Positions 7,211 through 16,116 of a DNA stretch of 64,000 bases are shown piece by piece. A program made the translations under genes and the position numbers. The first letter of the stretch is position 1; every line of letters starts with the position of its first letter. A model generated the notes under the pieces. It was not told the DNA's origin. It did no database searches and saw nothing but the letters and a program-made list of their open reading frames with translations. The stretch lies in assembly GCA_949289045.1 (NCBI GenBank), contig CASEMN010000005.1:1-64000 (forward strand), given 5' to 3'. This DNA is from an uncultured Oscillospiraceae bacterium. Lineage in GTDB: Bacteria > Bacillota > Clostridia > Oscillospirales > Acutalibacteraceae.

Positions 7211-10200
7211 TTATTCTTTAACCGATGACATAATTGAAAGAGCTTTGGCGAGAGCCTCAACGGGAGGCATATCTTCGCTGGATTTTACCGAAATATAGGG
7301 CTTTTTGCCGGCTCCCACAAGTATGCGGCCCTTCATTTCCTTGCCGAGAACAGACACTTTTTTCATGTCAATGTTTTCGGAATACAAAAGCACGCAGTCA
7401 CCTTTCTGACCTATTTCGTAAATGCCCTGTGAAATGGCCGTGTTTCTTAAAAGGGCAACTCTTATAAGTCCCTCAACACATGGCGGCGGATCTCCGTAGC
7501 GGTCTATGAATTCGTCCACAACGTCGTCGGCATCGTCGGGATTTCTTATATCCGCAATGCGGCGGTATGCCGCAAGACGCTGGGGAACGCTTTCAATATA
7601 ATCGTCGGGGATGTGAGCCTGAATCTGAATGTCGATAAGGCATTCCTGCTCCGGCTCTTTATCGGAGACCTCTCCCTTTTCTTCGCTGACGGCACGGGCG
7701 AGCATTTTAAGATATAAATCATATCCCACAGCTTCCATATGTCCGTGCTGCTGGGCTCCTAAAATGTTTCCTGCTCCTCTTATTTCAAGGTCACGCATGG
7801 CAATTTTAAATCCTGAGCCGAATTCCGTATATTCTCTAATTGCTGTAAGTCGTCTTGTGGCAACGTCGGAGAGCTCCTTGCCTCTTGTGAAAGTAAGGTA
7901 GGCGCTGGCACGTCTTGCGGAGCGTCCCACACGTCCTCTTATCTGATGAAGCTGTGCAAGACCCAATCTGTCGGCGTTTTCGACTATCAGGGTGTTGGCG
8001 TTTGGTACGTCAACTCCCGTTTCTATAATCGTAGTGCAGACAAGTATATCTATTTCTCCCTCAAGAAGATTTTTCCAGACGGTGCTCAAAGCTTCCTCAG
8101 TCATCTTTCCGTGAGCTATGCCTATTCTCGCTTCGGGGAGCAGCTCCTGTATTTTGGCCGCTGTACGCTCTATGGTTTCAACTCTGTTATGAAGATAATA
8201 AGCCTGACCGCCTCTTCTCAGCTCCTTTTCAAGAGCCTGGGCGATTATTCCCATATCATGCTCTATAACGTAGGTCTGTACGGGATGTCTGTCCTGGGGA
8301 GCTTCCTCCAGCATTGACATATCTCTTATACCCGACATTGCCATATTGAGGGTGCGGGGGATGGGGGTTGCGGAAAGGGTGAGAACATCGACATTGGGGA
8401 AACGCTCTTTGAGTTTTTCTTTCTGTGCAACTCCAAAACGCTGTTCTTCGTCAACGATTACAAGACCTAAATCTTTAAACTCAACATCCTTTGAAATAAG
8501 GCGGTGAGTTCCTACAATCATATCTATATTGCCGCGCTTTAGTCCCTTTATAATCTGTTCCTGCTGCTTGGCTGTACGGAAACGTGAAATCATCTCCACT
8601 TCAACGGGGAATCCCTCAAAGCGTTTGATGATTGTCTGATAATGCTGGAAAGCCAAAACCGTTGTGGGTACAAGCATAGCGCACTGTTTTCCCTCGGCGA
8701 TGCATTTGAATGCGGCTCTCAGTGCAACCTCTGTTTTGCCGAAGCCAACGTCTCCGCAGAGAAGTCTGTCCATGGGACATTTTTTCTCCATGTCGTGCTT
8801 TATCTCATATATGCTGCGAAGCTGGTCGTCGGTTTCATCATATGCAAAGCGGCGTTCAAAGTCATTTTGCATATCGGTGTCGGGCATGAAGGCATAGCCG
8901 GGAGCATTCTGTCTTGCGGCGTAAAGCTTTATAAGCTCTTTTGCCATATCCTTGACTGCACTTCTGACTCTGGTACGTGTCTTTTTCCATTCCTGTGTGC
9001 CCAGCTTGTTTATCTTTACGGCTCTGCCCTCTTCGCCGGGGCCTACGTATTTTGAAACAAGGTCAAGCTGAGTTACGGGGACAAAAAGCACATCCTCTTT
9101 TGCGTATTTTATCTTGATATAGTCCTTTGTAACTCCGCCTACTTCAAGCTTTGTTATACCGTCGAAAATACCTATTCCGTGTACTGAGTGGACTATATAA
9201 TCGCCTCTGTGAAGCTCATCGAGACTGTTAAAGCTGTCCTTTGAACGCTTTTTGCGGCCTATCTGCTTGGGCTTTAAGAGTGAGGCTCTGCCCCTGCTTA
9301 TGAGCATGAATTTTTCCGCAGGATATTCAAGACCTCCGCTGAGACCTCCGCTTAAAACGTTTACGCTCTTTTTAAGGAAAGAAGACGGATATTCGCTGTA
9401 TGCTGCGGCGGGAATGCCATCATCCGAAAGCATTTCGCACAGAGCCTGAGCGGCTTTTTCCGTGCCTGCCATAACAGCAACGCACCAGCCGTTTTCGAGA
9501 GCGGGGACAATATCCTCCTTTAAAAGGGAATAGTCTCCGCCCCAGGGTGCGAGGGTGCGTCCGTCCATGTTGACGAGCGTTTTAATGGGGGTATCAAAAC
9601 TGCCCCTTGCAAAGGTGTCAAGATATATGGCTCCACGCTGTTCGTATTCGTCTTTTATTTCTGCCCATGTAAGAGCAAATCGGTCAAGACCACGGCAAAG
9701 CTCTCCGCTTTCGAGGAAGTCCTTTATATCTTCCAAAAGCAGAGTCTGTGCGGCGTTTCCTCTTTCTTTGACTTTAGCCGTATCGCTTACAAAAAGCAAA
9801 GCGTCGTCAGCATAATTGAGCACTGTCGAGGGATTTTCATATATAAGGGGGATGTATTTATCTGTTGAAGCGGGCTTTAAGCCGCTGCGGAGCATTTCGG
9901 CATCCCTGTTCAAAGCCTGCCTTGACTTTACCGCTTTGCCCCTGAGAGAAGCGGCAAGCTTTTCAATTTTTTCTGCGAGTTTAAGTCCGTCTCCCGTGAG
10001 TACCTCTACTGAGGGGGTTATCTTTATTTTGTCTACATTTTCCGTTCTGCGCTGGGATACTATTTCAAAATATCCCATTGTATCTATGCAGTCGCCCCAG
10101 AATTCAGCTCTTATGGGGTTCGGAGCATCAGGGGGATAAAAGTCCAGTATTCCGCCTCTTACGGCAAACTGTCCCGAACCTTCTACCATTTCGCAGGGTG

Positions 10201-10687
10201 AGTAGCCGGCATTTACGAGGATTTCCCTTGCCTTTTCAATGGAGATATCCATGCCCTGCTCTATTACAAATGAGCGGGAAAGGAGCACGTCCGGTGGAAT
10301 TGTAAACTGCATGGCTCCCTCAATAGAGCATACTACGGCTTTGTAATCTCCCTCAAGCATTCTGCCTAAAACTCCAAGACGCAGGTGCTCATATTCCCTT
10401 GACTGACCGGCAGTTGAGCTCAGGGAAAAATCCCTTGCCGGATAAAGGAGGGTATCCTCCGAAGCGAAAAGGGTGTTTAAGTCTTCCTTAATTTTAACTG
10501 CTTCTCCCTCGTCGCCGGTGATTATAAGGGCTCTCGCGCCGCTCTCTTCACAAAGGGAGTGGATAAGATGCACCTTGTTAAGATAGGAAAGACCCGTAAC
10601 TCCGGCAGGGAGCATGTTTTTTTCACAGGCTCTTAGAAGAGAGGCAAAACCGGCATTTGAAGCCAGCATACCCGAAAAACATGACAT
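7211..10687 (-). CDS. mfd: Transcription-repair coupling factor Mfd
   Basis: A 1158-residue SF2 translocase that removes stalled RNA polymerase and recruits UvrA. The N-terminal third is UvrB-like. A CarD/RID-type RNA-polymerase-binding domain lies near 490-560 (RGDYIVHSVHGIGIF). The motor follows with Walker A GDVGFGKTE, the DEEQ box (VIVDEEQRFG), LSATPIPRTL and QIRGRVGRS. The TRCF domain is C-terminal. The length is typical of the family. ATG is preceded by AAGGAGG. It sits 26 nt downstream of a GNAT gene on the same strand. Confidence 0.98.
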   Translation of the reverse strand: MSCFSGMLASNAGFASLLRACEKNMLPAGVTGLSYLNKVHLIHSLCEESGARALIITGDEGEAVKIKEDLNTLFASEDTLLYPARDFSLSSTAGQSREYEHLRLGVLGRMLEGDYKAVVCSIEGAMQFTIPPDVLLSRSFVIEQGMDISIEKAREILVNAGYSPCEMVEGSGQFAVRGGILDFYPPDAPNPIRAEFWGDCIDTMGYFEIVSQRRTENVDKIKITPSVEVLTGDGLKLAEKIEKLAASLRGKAVKSRQALNRDAEMLRSGLKPASTDKYIPLIYENPSTVLNYADDALLFVSDTAKVKERGNAAQTLLLEDIKDFLESGELCRGLDRFALTWAEIKDEYEQRGAIYLDTFARGSFDTPIKTLVNMDGRTLAPWGGDYSLLKEDIVPALENGWCVAVMAGTEKAAQALCEMLSDDGIPAAAYSEYPSSFLKKSVNVLSGGLSGGLEYPAEKFMLISRGRASLLKPKQIGRKKRSKDSFNSLDELHRGDYIVHSVHGIGIFDGITKLEVGGVTKDYIKIKYAKEDVLFVPVTQLDLVSKYVGPGEEGRAVKINKLGTQEWKKTRTRVRSAVKDMAKELIKLYAARQNAPGYAFMPDTDMQNDFERRFAYDETDDQLRSIYEIKHDMEKKCPMDRLLCGDVGFGKTEVALRAAFKCIAEGKQCAMLVPTTVLAFQHYQTIIKRFEGFPVEVEMISRFRTAKQQEQIIKGLKRGNIDMIVGTHRLISKDVEFKDLGLVIVDEEQRFGVAQKEKLKERFPNVDVLTLSATPIPRTLNMAMSGIRDMSMLEEAPQDRHPVQTYVIEHDMGIIAQALEKELRRGGQAYYLHNRVETIERTAAKIQELLPEARIGIAHGKMTEEALSTVWKNLLEGEIDILVCTTIIETGVDVPNANTLIVENADRLGLAQLHQIRGRVGRSARRASAYLTFTRGKELSDVATRRLTAIREYTEFGSGFKIAMRDLEIRGAGNILGAQQHGHMEAVGYDLYLKMLARAVSEEKGEVSDKEPEQECLIDIQIQAHIPDDYIESVPQRLAAYRRIADIRNPDDADDVVDEFIDRYGDPPPCVEGLIRVALLRNTAISQGIYEIGQKGDCVLLYSENIDMKKVSVLGKEMKGRILVGAGKKPYISVKSSEDMPPVEALAKALSIMSSVKE

Positions 10688-10713
10688 TGCAATACCTCCT
10701 TCTGCTCTATATT

Positions 10714-11154
10714 TTACACATACTTTTTAAAATTAAGCTGCTCTTTGCTGCATATATAGCCGCACCTTTTATAGAATTCATGGGCTCCTTTTCGCTGTGC
10801 CCCAGAGCAAAGACGCACTCCGGCACTACCTGTTTCCTTTGCCCAGTTTTCGGCGGCTGTAAGAAGCGCTTTTCCGGCTCCCAGCTTTCTGTAAGCGGAA
10901 TCCACTGCAAGTCCCAGTATATTTTTCATAGACGGGCCATAAATAACGTCGTAATCGCAGGCGTGGATGTATCCTATAACTTTTCCGCCGTACTCCGCCA
11001 CAAAAATTTTATCGCTTTCGCTTTTTAAAATCATTTGGAGCCTTTTGGCGGTTTCTTCAATAGGAAAATCATATCCCAAAAAGTTCTTATTAAGTAAATA
11101 TATGCTTTCGCAGTCCTTTAAAGCACATTCTCTTATTATGATTTTATTTTCCAT
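10714..11154 (-). CDS. GNAT family N-acetyltransferase
   Basis: A 146-residue single-domain GNAT enzyme. The acetyl-CoA-binding motif A is GLAVDSAYRKLGAGKALL near residues 84-101, and a C-terminal FYKRCGY motif follows. The acceptor is unknown; RimI-like protein acetylation or small-molecule acetylation are both possible. First gene of a likely mfd operon. A TATAAT box at 11189-11194 on the minus strand lies 35 nt upstream, but its -35 box is poor. Confidence 0.88.
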   Translation of the reverse strand: MENKIIIRECALKDCESIYLLNKNFLGYDFPIEETAKRLQMILKSESDKIFVAEYGGKVIGYIHACDYDVIYGPSMKNILGLAVDSAYRKLGAGKALLTAAENWAKETGSAGVRLCSGAQRKGAHEFYKRCGYICSKEQLNFKKYV

Positions 11155-11227
11155 AGGACAGTCACCTTGGATTTATTTTTAGCATTTTATTATATCACAA
11201 TTTGGATTTTTCGTCATTATAAATACG

Positions 11228-11270
11228 GCCAAAAACACCTGCGACGGCGTTTAAGCTTATCGCAGGTGTT
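11228..11270 (-). terminator. Rho-independent terminator of the EF-G-like gene
   Basis: ACACCTGCGA (11235-11244) pairs with TCGCAGGTGT (11260-11269). Read on the minus strand the stem is followed by TTTTT. Confidence 0.8.
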
Positions 11271-11315
11271 GACAGTTTTATTAAATTGAAGCGTGGGCAA
11301 AACCCGAAAGCTGCT

Positions 11316-13388
11316 TTAATTTTCCTCTGCGGCTTTCTTTGTCTCTTCAATAACCTTGAGAGCAACGGAGGTGGGAGCCTCTTCATAGCGCTCGAAGGTG
11401 AATTTGAAGTAGCCTCTGCCGTGGGTTACAGAGCGGAGAACTGTTGCGAAATCGCCCATTTCTGCCATGGGAACCTCAGCTATGATTTCTGACATCTTAT
11501 CTTCAGCGGGACCCATGCCTAAAACACGGCCTCTGCGCTTTGTGATGTCGCTCATCATATCGCCCATCTTCTCGTCGGGCATATAAGCTCTCAGTGAACC
11601 GATAGGTTCAAGGAGAACGGGGTTAGCGTCGGGGATACCGTTTTTATAAGCGATAGCGGCAGCTGTTTTGAATGCCATTTCAGAGGAGTCAACGGGGTGG
11701 TATGATCCGTCATAAAGAGTTGCTTTAACTCCGACCATGGGGAATCCGGCAAGAACACCCTTAGCCATGCTGTCACGAAGTCCCTTTTCAACGGCGGGGA
11801 AGAAGTTCTTGGGAACTGAGCCGCCGAATACCTCTTCAGCGAAAATCATATCTTCACTGTCGCAGGGCTCAAAGCGGATGAATACATCACCGAACTGACC
11901 GTGACCGCCGGACTGCTTCTTATGTCTTCCCTGTACCTCAACCTTTTTGCGGATTGTCTCACGGTATGCAACCTTCGGCACTTTAAGGTCAACCTCAACG
12001 CCGAACTTTGATTTAAGCTTGGAAACTATAACGTCAAGATGCTGTTCGCCGAGACCTGAAAGCACCTGCTCTCTTGTCTCTTTGTTTATTACGAAGCTGA
12101 TAGTGGGATCTTCTTCCATAAGTCTTGCAAGACCTGCAGCGACCTTGTCTTCCTCGCCCTTTTTGCGGACTTTAACAGCCATTGAAAGGCAGGGCTCAGG
12201 GAACTCAACTTTTTCGAGAGTGAGTTTTCTTGAGGGAGCGCAGAGAGTATCGCCTGTTTTGACTCCTGCAAGTTTTGTTACGATGCCAATATCTCCGGCG
12301 GTTACGCTCTGAGCGTCTTCCTGCTTTGCACCCTTTACGAATACAACCTTACCCATTCTTTCGCTTTCGCCGGTTCTCATGTTAACAACCTGTGAGTCGC
12401 TCTTGAGAACACCTGAAACGACTTTAAAGAAAGACATCTTTCCTACAAATGGGTCGGCGATTGTCTTAAAGCAGATTGCTGCAAGAGGAGCTTCGCTGTC
12501 GCACTTAACTTCAACAAGCTCACCGTTTTCGTCCTCTGCTGTCTCTGTAAGCACAGATGCGGCAGGAGCAATGTCACAGATTCCGTCAAGGAGAATGTCA
12601 ACTGCGTCAAGATTGTAGCCTGAGCAGCCGAAAACAGGGTAAAGGCTGCCGTCTGCAACACCGGCTTTAAGTCCTTTTATTGTCTCTTCGGGAGTGAACT
12701 CTTCGCCCTCAAAGAATTTTTCCATAAGTTCATCATCGGCGGAAGCAACTGCTTCGCAGAGAACGGAGTTCATTTCGTCAACGAATTCATCAGCACGTGT
12801 GGGAACTTCCACAGCCTTGCCGTTTTCATATTTATATGCCTTTTTAGTTATAAGGTTAACGTATGCCTCAACGGATTCGCCGCTTGCATCATAATAAGGA
12901 ACAACTACGGGGCAAATTTTATTGCCGTGAACTTCACGAAGAAGACTGATGGTCTTGTAGAAGTTGGTGTTTTCAGCGTCGGTTTTTGTAATGACTATCA
13001 TTCTGGCAATGTTTCTCTTTTCAGCGGCTTTAAAAGCCTTTTCAGCGCCTACGTCATATTTGCAGCCTGCTGCGGTGACTATGAGAGCACACTCAGCTGC
13101 ACGCATACCTTCGCTCATACCGCCTGCGAAGTCGAAGAGACCGGGAGTGTCGATTATGTTGATTTTTGTATCTTTCCACTGGGTATATGCAACTGCCGTT
13201 GAAACCGAAGCCTTACGCTTTTTTTCTTCGGGGTCGCTGTCAAGTACAGTTGTACCGTCCGCTATGCGTCCGAGTCTGTCGGCAGAGCCTGAAAGATAGA
13301 GCATTGCCTCTGCAAGAGATGTCTTACCTCTTCCGCCGTGACCTGCCAAAACTATATTTCTAATGTTTTCTGCGTTATAAGCCTTCAA
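11316..13388 (-). CDS. EF-G-like translational GTPase (non-canonical paralogue)
   Basis: A 690-residue protein with the full five-domain EF-G layout. The G1 loop is GHGGRGKTS near residue 16, G3 is DTPG near residue 80, and G4 reads TKTD instead of the usual NKxD. Domain IV contains GQFGDVFIRFEP and domain V follows. It belongs to the EF-G-like paralogue group of Firmicutes rather than the fusA product encoded next to tuf; no rpsL/rpsG/tuf genes are nearby. A role in translocation, recycling or stress is possible but not shown. AGGAGG precedes the start, and a good promoter lies upstream. Confidence 0.9.
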   Translation of the reverse strand: MKAYNAENIRNIVLAGHGGRGKTSLAEAMLYLSGSADRLGRIADGTTVLDSDPEEKKRKASVSTAVAYTQWKDTKINIIDTPGLFDFAGGMSEGMRAAECALIVTAAGCKYDVGAEKAFKAAEKRNIARMIVITKTDAENTNFYKTISLLREVHGNKICPVVVPYYDASGESVEAYVNLITKKAYKYENGKAVEVPTRADEFVDEMNSVLCEAVASADDELMEKFFEGEEFTPEETIKGLKAGVADGSLYPVFGCSGYNLDAVDILLDGICDIAPAASVLTETAEDENGELVEVKCDSEAPLAAICFKTIADPFVGKMSFFKVVSGVLKSDSQVVNMRTGESERMGKVVFVKGAKQEDAQSVTAGDIGIVTKLAGVKTGDTLCAPSRKLTLEKVEFPEPCLSMAVKVRKKGEEDKVAAGLARLMEEDPTISFVINKETREQVLSGLGEQHLDVIVSKLKSKFGVEVDLKVPKVAYRETIRKKVEVQGRHKKQSGGHGQFGDVFIRFEPCDSEDMIFAEEVFGGSVPKNFFPAVEKGLRDSMAKGVLAGFPMVGVKATLYDGSYHPVDSSEMAFKTAAAIAYKNGIPDANPVLLEPIGSLRAYMPDEKMGDMMSDITKRRGRVLGMGPAEDKMSEIIAEVPMAEMGDFATVLRSVTHGRGYFKFTFERYEEAPTSVALKVIEETKKAAEEN

Positions 13389-13465
13389 TTTGGTTTCCTC
13401 CTAACAGTTGTAACACTTCTATTATTTGTATAGATTTAATAATAGTTTTTCTGACTTTGGTTTTG

Positions 13466-13494
13466 ATTATATCATAGTTGCACATGGTATTCAA
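13466..13494 (-). promoter_or_regulatory. Promoter of the EF-G-like gene
   Basis: On the minus strand: TTGAAT (13489-13494), 17-bp spacer, TATAAT (13466-13471). It lies 78 nt upstream of the start codon. Confidence 0.75.
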
Positions 13495-13527
13495 CAATGA
13501 AAATCACTTTTGTACAAATTTTCTGTA

Positions 13528-13556
13528 TTGACATTGCCATAATTATTGAATATGTA
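13528..13556 (+). promoter_or_regulatory. Promoter of the M23 peptidase gene
   Basis: TTGACA (13528-13533), 17-bp spacer, TATGTA (13551-13556). It is divergent from the EF-G-like promoter and leaves a leader of about 155 nt in which no other gene is seen. Confidence 0.6.
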
Positions 13557-13717
13557 CAAGCATCTTTCTCGGTAGGCAAAAAAATAGCGAAAAATTGGTC
13601 AAAATGGTAAAAAAATACGCCTTTAAGCCTTTGCAGTACCAATAAATAACGCCAAAGTTATAAAAGAAAAGGAAACGGCATATTTTTAAAGGATAAAAAG
13701 AAACGGAGCTGAACTAT

Positions 13718-14758
13718 ATGTATGTGACACTCAGCAAAAAATATACCGCCTTTATAATCTTTGTCCTGGTGCTGTTTTTTCTTTGGGCATGTTTTTACGC
13801 TGCGGGGGGAGTGGTATCTGTTTCCGAAAATTCCGCAGAGCAAAAGGATTTTATAAAGTGGGTGGATTTTAATATCCCCGAAAGAGCTTTGACCCGTGCC
13901 TATAAAGCCGATGTGGAAGCTCACGAAAACGGTAAAGAGTCTAACTGGATCGAGGTACTCGCCTACTGTGCGGCAAAAAACGGAGGCGGGGAAAATTCTT
14001 TTCCCGATAAAGATATCGACTATGCCGTTTCCCAGCTTGAGGGAGGGGTATCGGCGGAGGAACTGAGCCAAAATTTAAAGTATTATGATTATTATTATGA
14101 GGCGTATTCGGCGGTACTTTCCGGTCTTGTGGGGGAATATGAGATACAGGTTTACGATGAAAACGAAAGCAGCCATAAAAAGTGGGTAAAGAAATACGGG
14201 CTTAAAGGCTTCCATCCCATCGCTAAAAATTATTGGTATACGGAAAGCGACGATTTCGGAAACAGTCGCTCCTACGGATATAAGAGAAAACATCTGGGCC
14301 ACGATATGATGGGCAGTATCGGAACTCCCATAATAGCTGTTGAAAGCGGAGTTGTGGATACTATGGGCTGGAATATGTACGGCGGCTGGCGTATAGGCAT
14401 TAGAAGCTTTGACGGGAAAAGATATTATTACTATGCCCATCTTCGCAAGGATAGTCCCTATCCCATGGAGCTTAAAGAAGGCTGTGTTGTATCGGCTGGA
14501 GATGTTATAGGTTATATGGGTATGACAGGATACAGCACCCAGGAAAACGTAAATAATATGAACGTATGTCACCTTCATTTCGGCCTTCAGCTCATTTTTG
14601 ATGAGAGCCAAAAGGAAGGCAACGGAGAAATTTGGATTGACGTATATGAGCTTACGAAGTTTCTTTCAAAGAACCGCAGCGAAACATATAAAAATGAGAG
14701 CACCGGTGAACGAGAAAGGGTATACGCAATAGATGACCCGGCTGTCCAAGAGGAATAG
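13718..14758 (+). CDS. Membrane-anchored M23 family metallopeptidase
   Basis: A 346-residue protein with an N-terminal transmembrane anchor (about residues 11-30) and an extracytoplasmic body. The C-terminal LytM/M23 domain has the zinc ligands H192 and D196 (H-x-G-x-D as HLGHD) and H287 within HLH, with H241 in YAHL as the likely catalytic residue. It probably cleaves peptidoglycan cross-bridges or stem peptides. Residues 40-150 are a less conserved helical region. Monocistronic, with its own promoter and terminator. GGAG lies before the ATG. Confidence 0.88.
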   Translation: MYVTLSKKYTAFIIFVLVLFFLWACFYAAGGVVSVSENSAEQKDFIKWVDFNIPERALTRAYKADVEAHENGKESNWIEVLAYCAAKNGGGENSFPDKDIDYAVSQLEGGVSAEELSQNLKYYDYYYEAYSAVLSGLVGEYEIQVYDENESSHKKWVKKYGLKGFHPIAKNYWYTESDDFGNSRSYGYKRKHLGHDMMGSIGTPIIAVESGVVDTMGWNMYGGWRIGIRSFDGKRYYYYAHLRKDSPYPMELKEGCVVSAGDVIGYMGMTGYSTQENVNNMNVCHLHFGLQLIFDESQKEGNGEIWIDVYELTKFLSKNRSETYKNESTGERERVYAIDDPAVQEE

Positions 14759-14876
14759 ACGCACATACAATTTTATATATAAGGAGGTGAATTTTTTGTC
14801 TTAAAAAAGCCTTTGAGTCTTTAAAATATAAAATTTATTTCAAAGTAAATTTAAACCTATATTTAATGTAGAACTG

Positions 14877-14912
14877 AAAATTGATATTAATATATCAATT
14901 TTGTAAAATTTT
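14877..14912 (+). terminator. Terminator after the M23 gene
   Basis: A perfect 11-bp stem AAAATTGATAT-TAAT-ATATCAATTTT (14877-14902) is followed by a T-rich tail. The rest of 14759-15144 holds no convincing gene. A 48-codon hydrophobic reading frame from ATG 14935 has a GGGGAG before it but runs into the next promoter, so it is doubtful. Confidence 0.7.
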
Positions 14913-15054
14913 TTCTGCAAAAAATGGGGAGTTAATGTCTTTGTGGAAGATATGCACAGAGATTATTCTCATTTTTTGTCCATTAATATGCATAATATGT
15001 CTAAACTTACAAGATTTACAAAGTATTTTTGTATTTATATTTAACAAAAATCAC

Positions 15055-15082
15055 TTGTTTTTTCAAAGCAGACAAGTATAAT
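15055..15082 (+). promoter_or_regulatory. Promoter of the APH-like gene
   Basis: TTGTTT (15055-15060), 16-bp spacer, TATAAT (15077-15082), 62 nt before the start codon. Confidence 0.6.
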
Positions 15083-15144
15083 TAATATAGAAGGGTTTAT
15101 CTTTTGTTTAAGTTTTTAAAAATTATTATCAGGAGGTATAAATT

Positions 15145-15891
15145 ATGGCAGATAAGGTACTCCTCTCTCTTGGAGAAAAAGTTGACGTTTATAAACAGGG
15201 CGATCAGGCAGTTAAAATCTTTAAAAAAGATTATCCGAAAACCGAGGTTCTCTATGAAGCTCTTGTTCAGGCAAGGGTTGAGGAGACCGGTCTTCCCGTA
15301 CCTAAAATAAACGAAATTGCAAAAAATGACGGTGTATGGAATCTCTTCATGGATCACATTGAGGGAAAGACAATGGCGGAAATAATGAAAGAAGATCCTG
15401 CCAACATTAAAAAATATGTGGAAGAAATGGTTGATATCCAGCTGGAAATCCATTCAAAGACAAACCCCATGCTCAACAAGCTCAAAGATAAGCTCATCGC
15501 TGAGATAAAGGCTCTCGACTGCATCAGTGAAACCGACCGCTATGAGCTTCTTACAAGACTTGACAGTATGCCGAAGCATAAAAAGCTTTGCCACGGCAAT
15601 TTCAGCCCTTCTAACGTAATTGTAAAAGACGGAAAAACTTATATAGTTGACTGGATTGCAGCAACTCAGGGCAACGCCAGCGCAGATGTAGCGAGAACTT
15701 ACTTGCTGCTCTATCTTGACAGCCCTGAAACCGCTGAATACTATATGGATATTTTCTGCGAAAAGAGCAACACAGATAAAAAGTATGTTCAGGCTTGGCT
15801 CCCCATTGTAGCTGCTGCCCACCTTAAAAACTGTAAGGAAGAGGAAAAAGATTTCCTTATGAAGTGGATTAACGTAGTAGATTACGAATAA
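15145..15891 (+). CDS. Aminoglycoside phosphotransferase/choline kinase-like protein
   Basis: A 248-residue protein of the APH/kinase-like fold. An N-lobe with VKIFKKDYP (Lys for ATP) is followed by the linker LFMDHIEGKTM. The catalytic loop is HGNFSPSN and the metal-binding motif IVDW. The family loop is normally HGDxxxxN, so the catalytic Asp is replaced by Asn here, which suggests altered or lost kinase activity. The substrate is unknown; the family includes small-molecule and sugar kinases. GGAGG precedes the ATG. Monocistronic. Confidence 0.85.
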   Translation: MADKVLLSLGEKVDVYKQGDQAVKIFKKDYPKTEVLYEALVQARVEETGLPVPKINEIAKNDGVWNLFMDHIEGKTMAEIMKEDPANIKKYVEEMVDIQLEIHSKTNPMLNKLKDKLIAEIKALDCISETDRYELLTRLDSMPKHKKLCHGNFSPSNVIVKDGKTYIVDWIAATQGNASADVARTYLLLYLDSPETAEYYMDIFCEKSNTDKKYVQAWLPIVAAAHLKNCKEEEKDFLMKWINVVDYE

Positions 15892-15927
15892 ACAAGTTTA
15901 CAGTCCTATCCAAACAAATATAATAGT

Positions 15928-15967
15928 AAAAATCCGGTATGACTTTTGTCATTACCGGATTTTTACT
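15928..15967. terminator. Bidirectional terminator
   Basis: AAAATCCGGTA pairs with TACCGGATTTT, followed by T runs on both sides. It follows the APH-like gene and lies 150 nt beyond the convergent acyltransferase gene. Confidence 0.85.
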
Positions 15968-16116
15968 TTTGCTGAGTTTATTTAGATTGAAAAATGAAGC
16001 AAGCCGCATCCGAAAGGATACGGCCTGCAACAGGGAAGAAATTCTCGTACTCTAATTTAAAAATGCCGGATTAAATATCTAAAACTTTTCGGCGCTGAGT
16101 GAATCCGGCTTAGGTG

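Noticed and set aside
14779..14804. Very strong ribosome binding site (AAGGAGGTG) followed by TTG and an immediate stop
   Set aside because: The frame is two codons long, so it cannot be supported as a gene. It may be a chance or decayed start.
14935..15081. 48-codon hydrophobic reading frame
   Set aside because: It overlaps the promoter of the next gene, and its composition is that of AT-rich non-coding DNA.
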